A stretch of 64,000 nucleotides of DNA from Aphidius gifuensis. Its lineage: Eukaryota; Arthropoda; Insecta; Hymenoptera; Braconidae. The stretch lies in assembly GCF_014905175.1 (NCBI RefSeq), contig NC_057788.1, positions 27,374,154 to 27,438,153 on the forward strand, written 5' to 3'. Position 1 is the first letter of the stretch, and every line of letters begins with the position of its first letter. Position numbers and translations under genes: made by a program. The notes beneath the pieces are model-generated. The model was not told the origin of the DNA, ran no database searches, and worked only from the letters and a program-made list of their open reading frames with translations. This document shows positions 63,982 to 64,000 of the stretch, in pieces.

Positions 63982-64000
63982 GTAACGTTCAAATATTTTT
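63982..64000 (+). other. start of the last receptor intron
   Basis: The donor GTAACG opens an intron that runs off the window. The exon encoding the end of TM7 and the stop codon should follow. Confidence 0.7.

Noticed and set aside
1..64000. CRISPR arrays, prophage, insertion sequences, rRNA genes
   Set aside because: No regularly spaced direct repeats, no transposase pair with inverted ends and no rRNA-like segment were seen; the DNA is eukaryotic.

Overview
The window looks like insect nuclear DNA, most likely from a hymenopteran and plausibly a parasitoid wasp. It is very AT-rich and full of A/T homopolymers and short microsatellites, with genes sparse and split by introns. The one clear protein gene is an insect odorant receptor (7tm_6 family) with exon sizes and phases usual for such genes. 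There are two tRNA genes with introns. The order Hymenoptera is an inference from the receptor's character and the base composition; no marker settles the species.

Layout. Bases 1 to about 61,000 are mostly non-coding, intergenic or intronic. Almost all open frames there are short, start at non-ATG codons, or are by-products of pyrimidine or purine tracts. A few pockets of higher GC hold short open segments with plausible splice sites, and I list these as low-confidence candidate exons. On the minus strand they lie near 34,995-35,070, 19,510-19,594, 8,613-8,777 and 5,145-5,200. Also on the minus strand is a sharp recursive-splice-like site (24,711-24,766), and a CpG-rich, CRE- and E-box-bearing pocket lies at 35,215-35,740. 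One coherent but unproven reading is a long-intron minus-strand gene starting near 35.7 kb. Decayed coding remnants sit at 7.2-8.1 kb (one resembles a piggyBac-type transposase) and at 61.0 kb (leucine-rich-repeat-like). An imperfect 77-nt hairpin resembling a microRNA precursor lies at 29,744-29,820.

Bases 61,305-61,955 carry tRNA-Val(CAC) and tRNA-Leu(CAA), both on the plus strand, both with introns and both followed by T9 terminators. The valine gene is odd: a valine intron is outside the usual animal set, and its intron contains six Ts, a potential internal Pol III terminator.

Bases 62,459-64,000 carry the odorant receptor: five exons on the plus strand encode 412 residues, and the final exon lies beyond the window edge. 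The frame joins cleanly across all four complete introns with no stop.

No operons, CRISPR arrays or intact mobile elements were seen.
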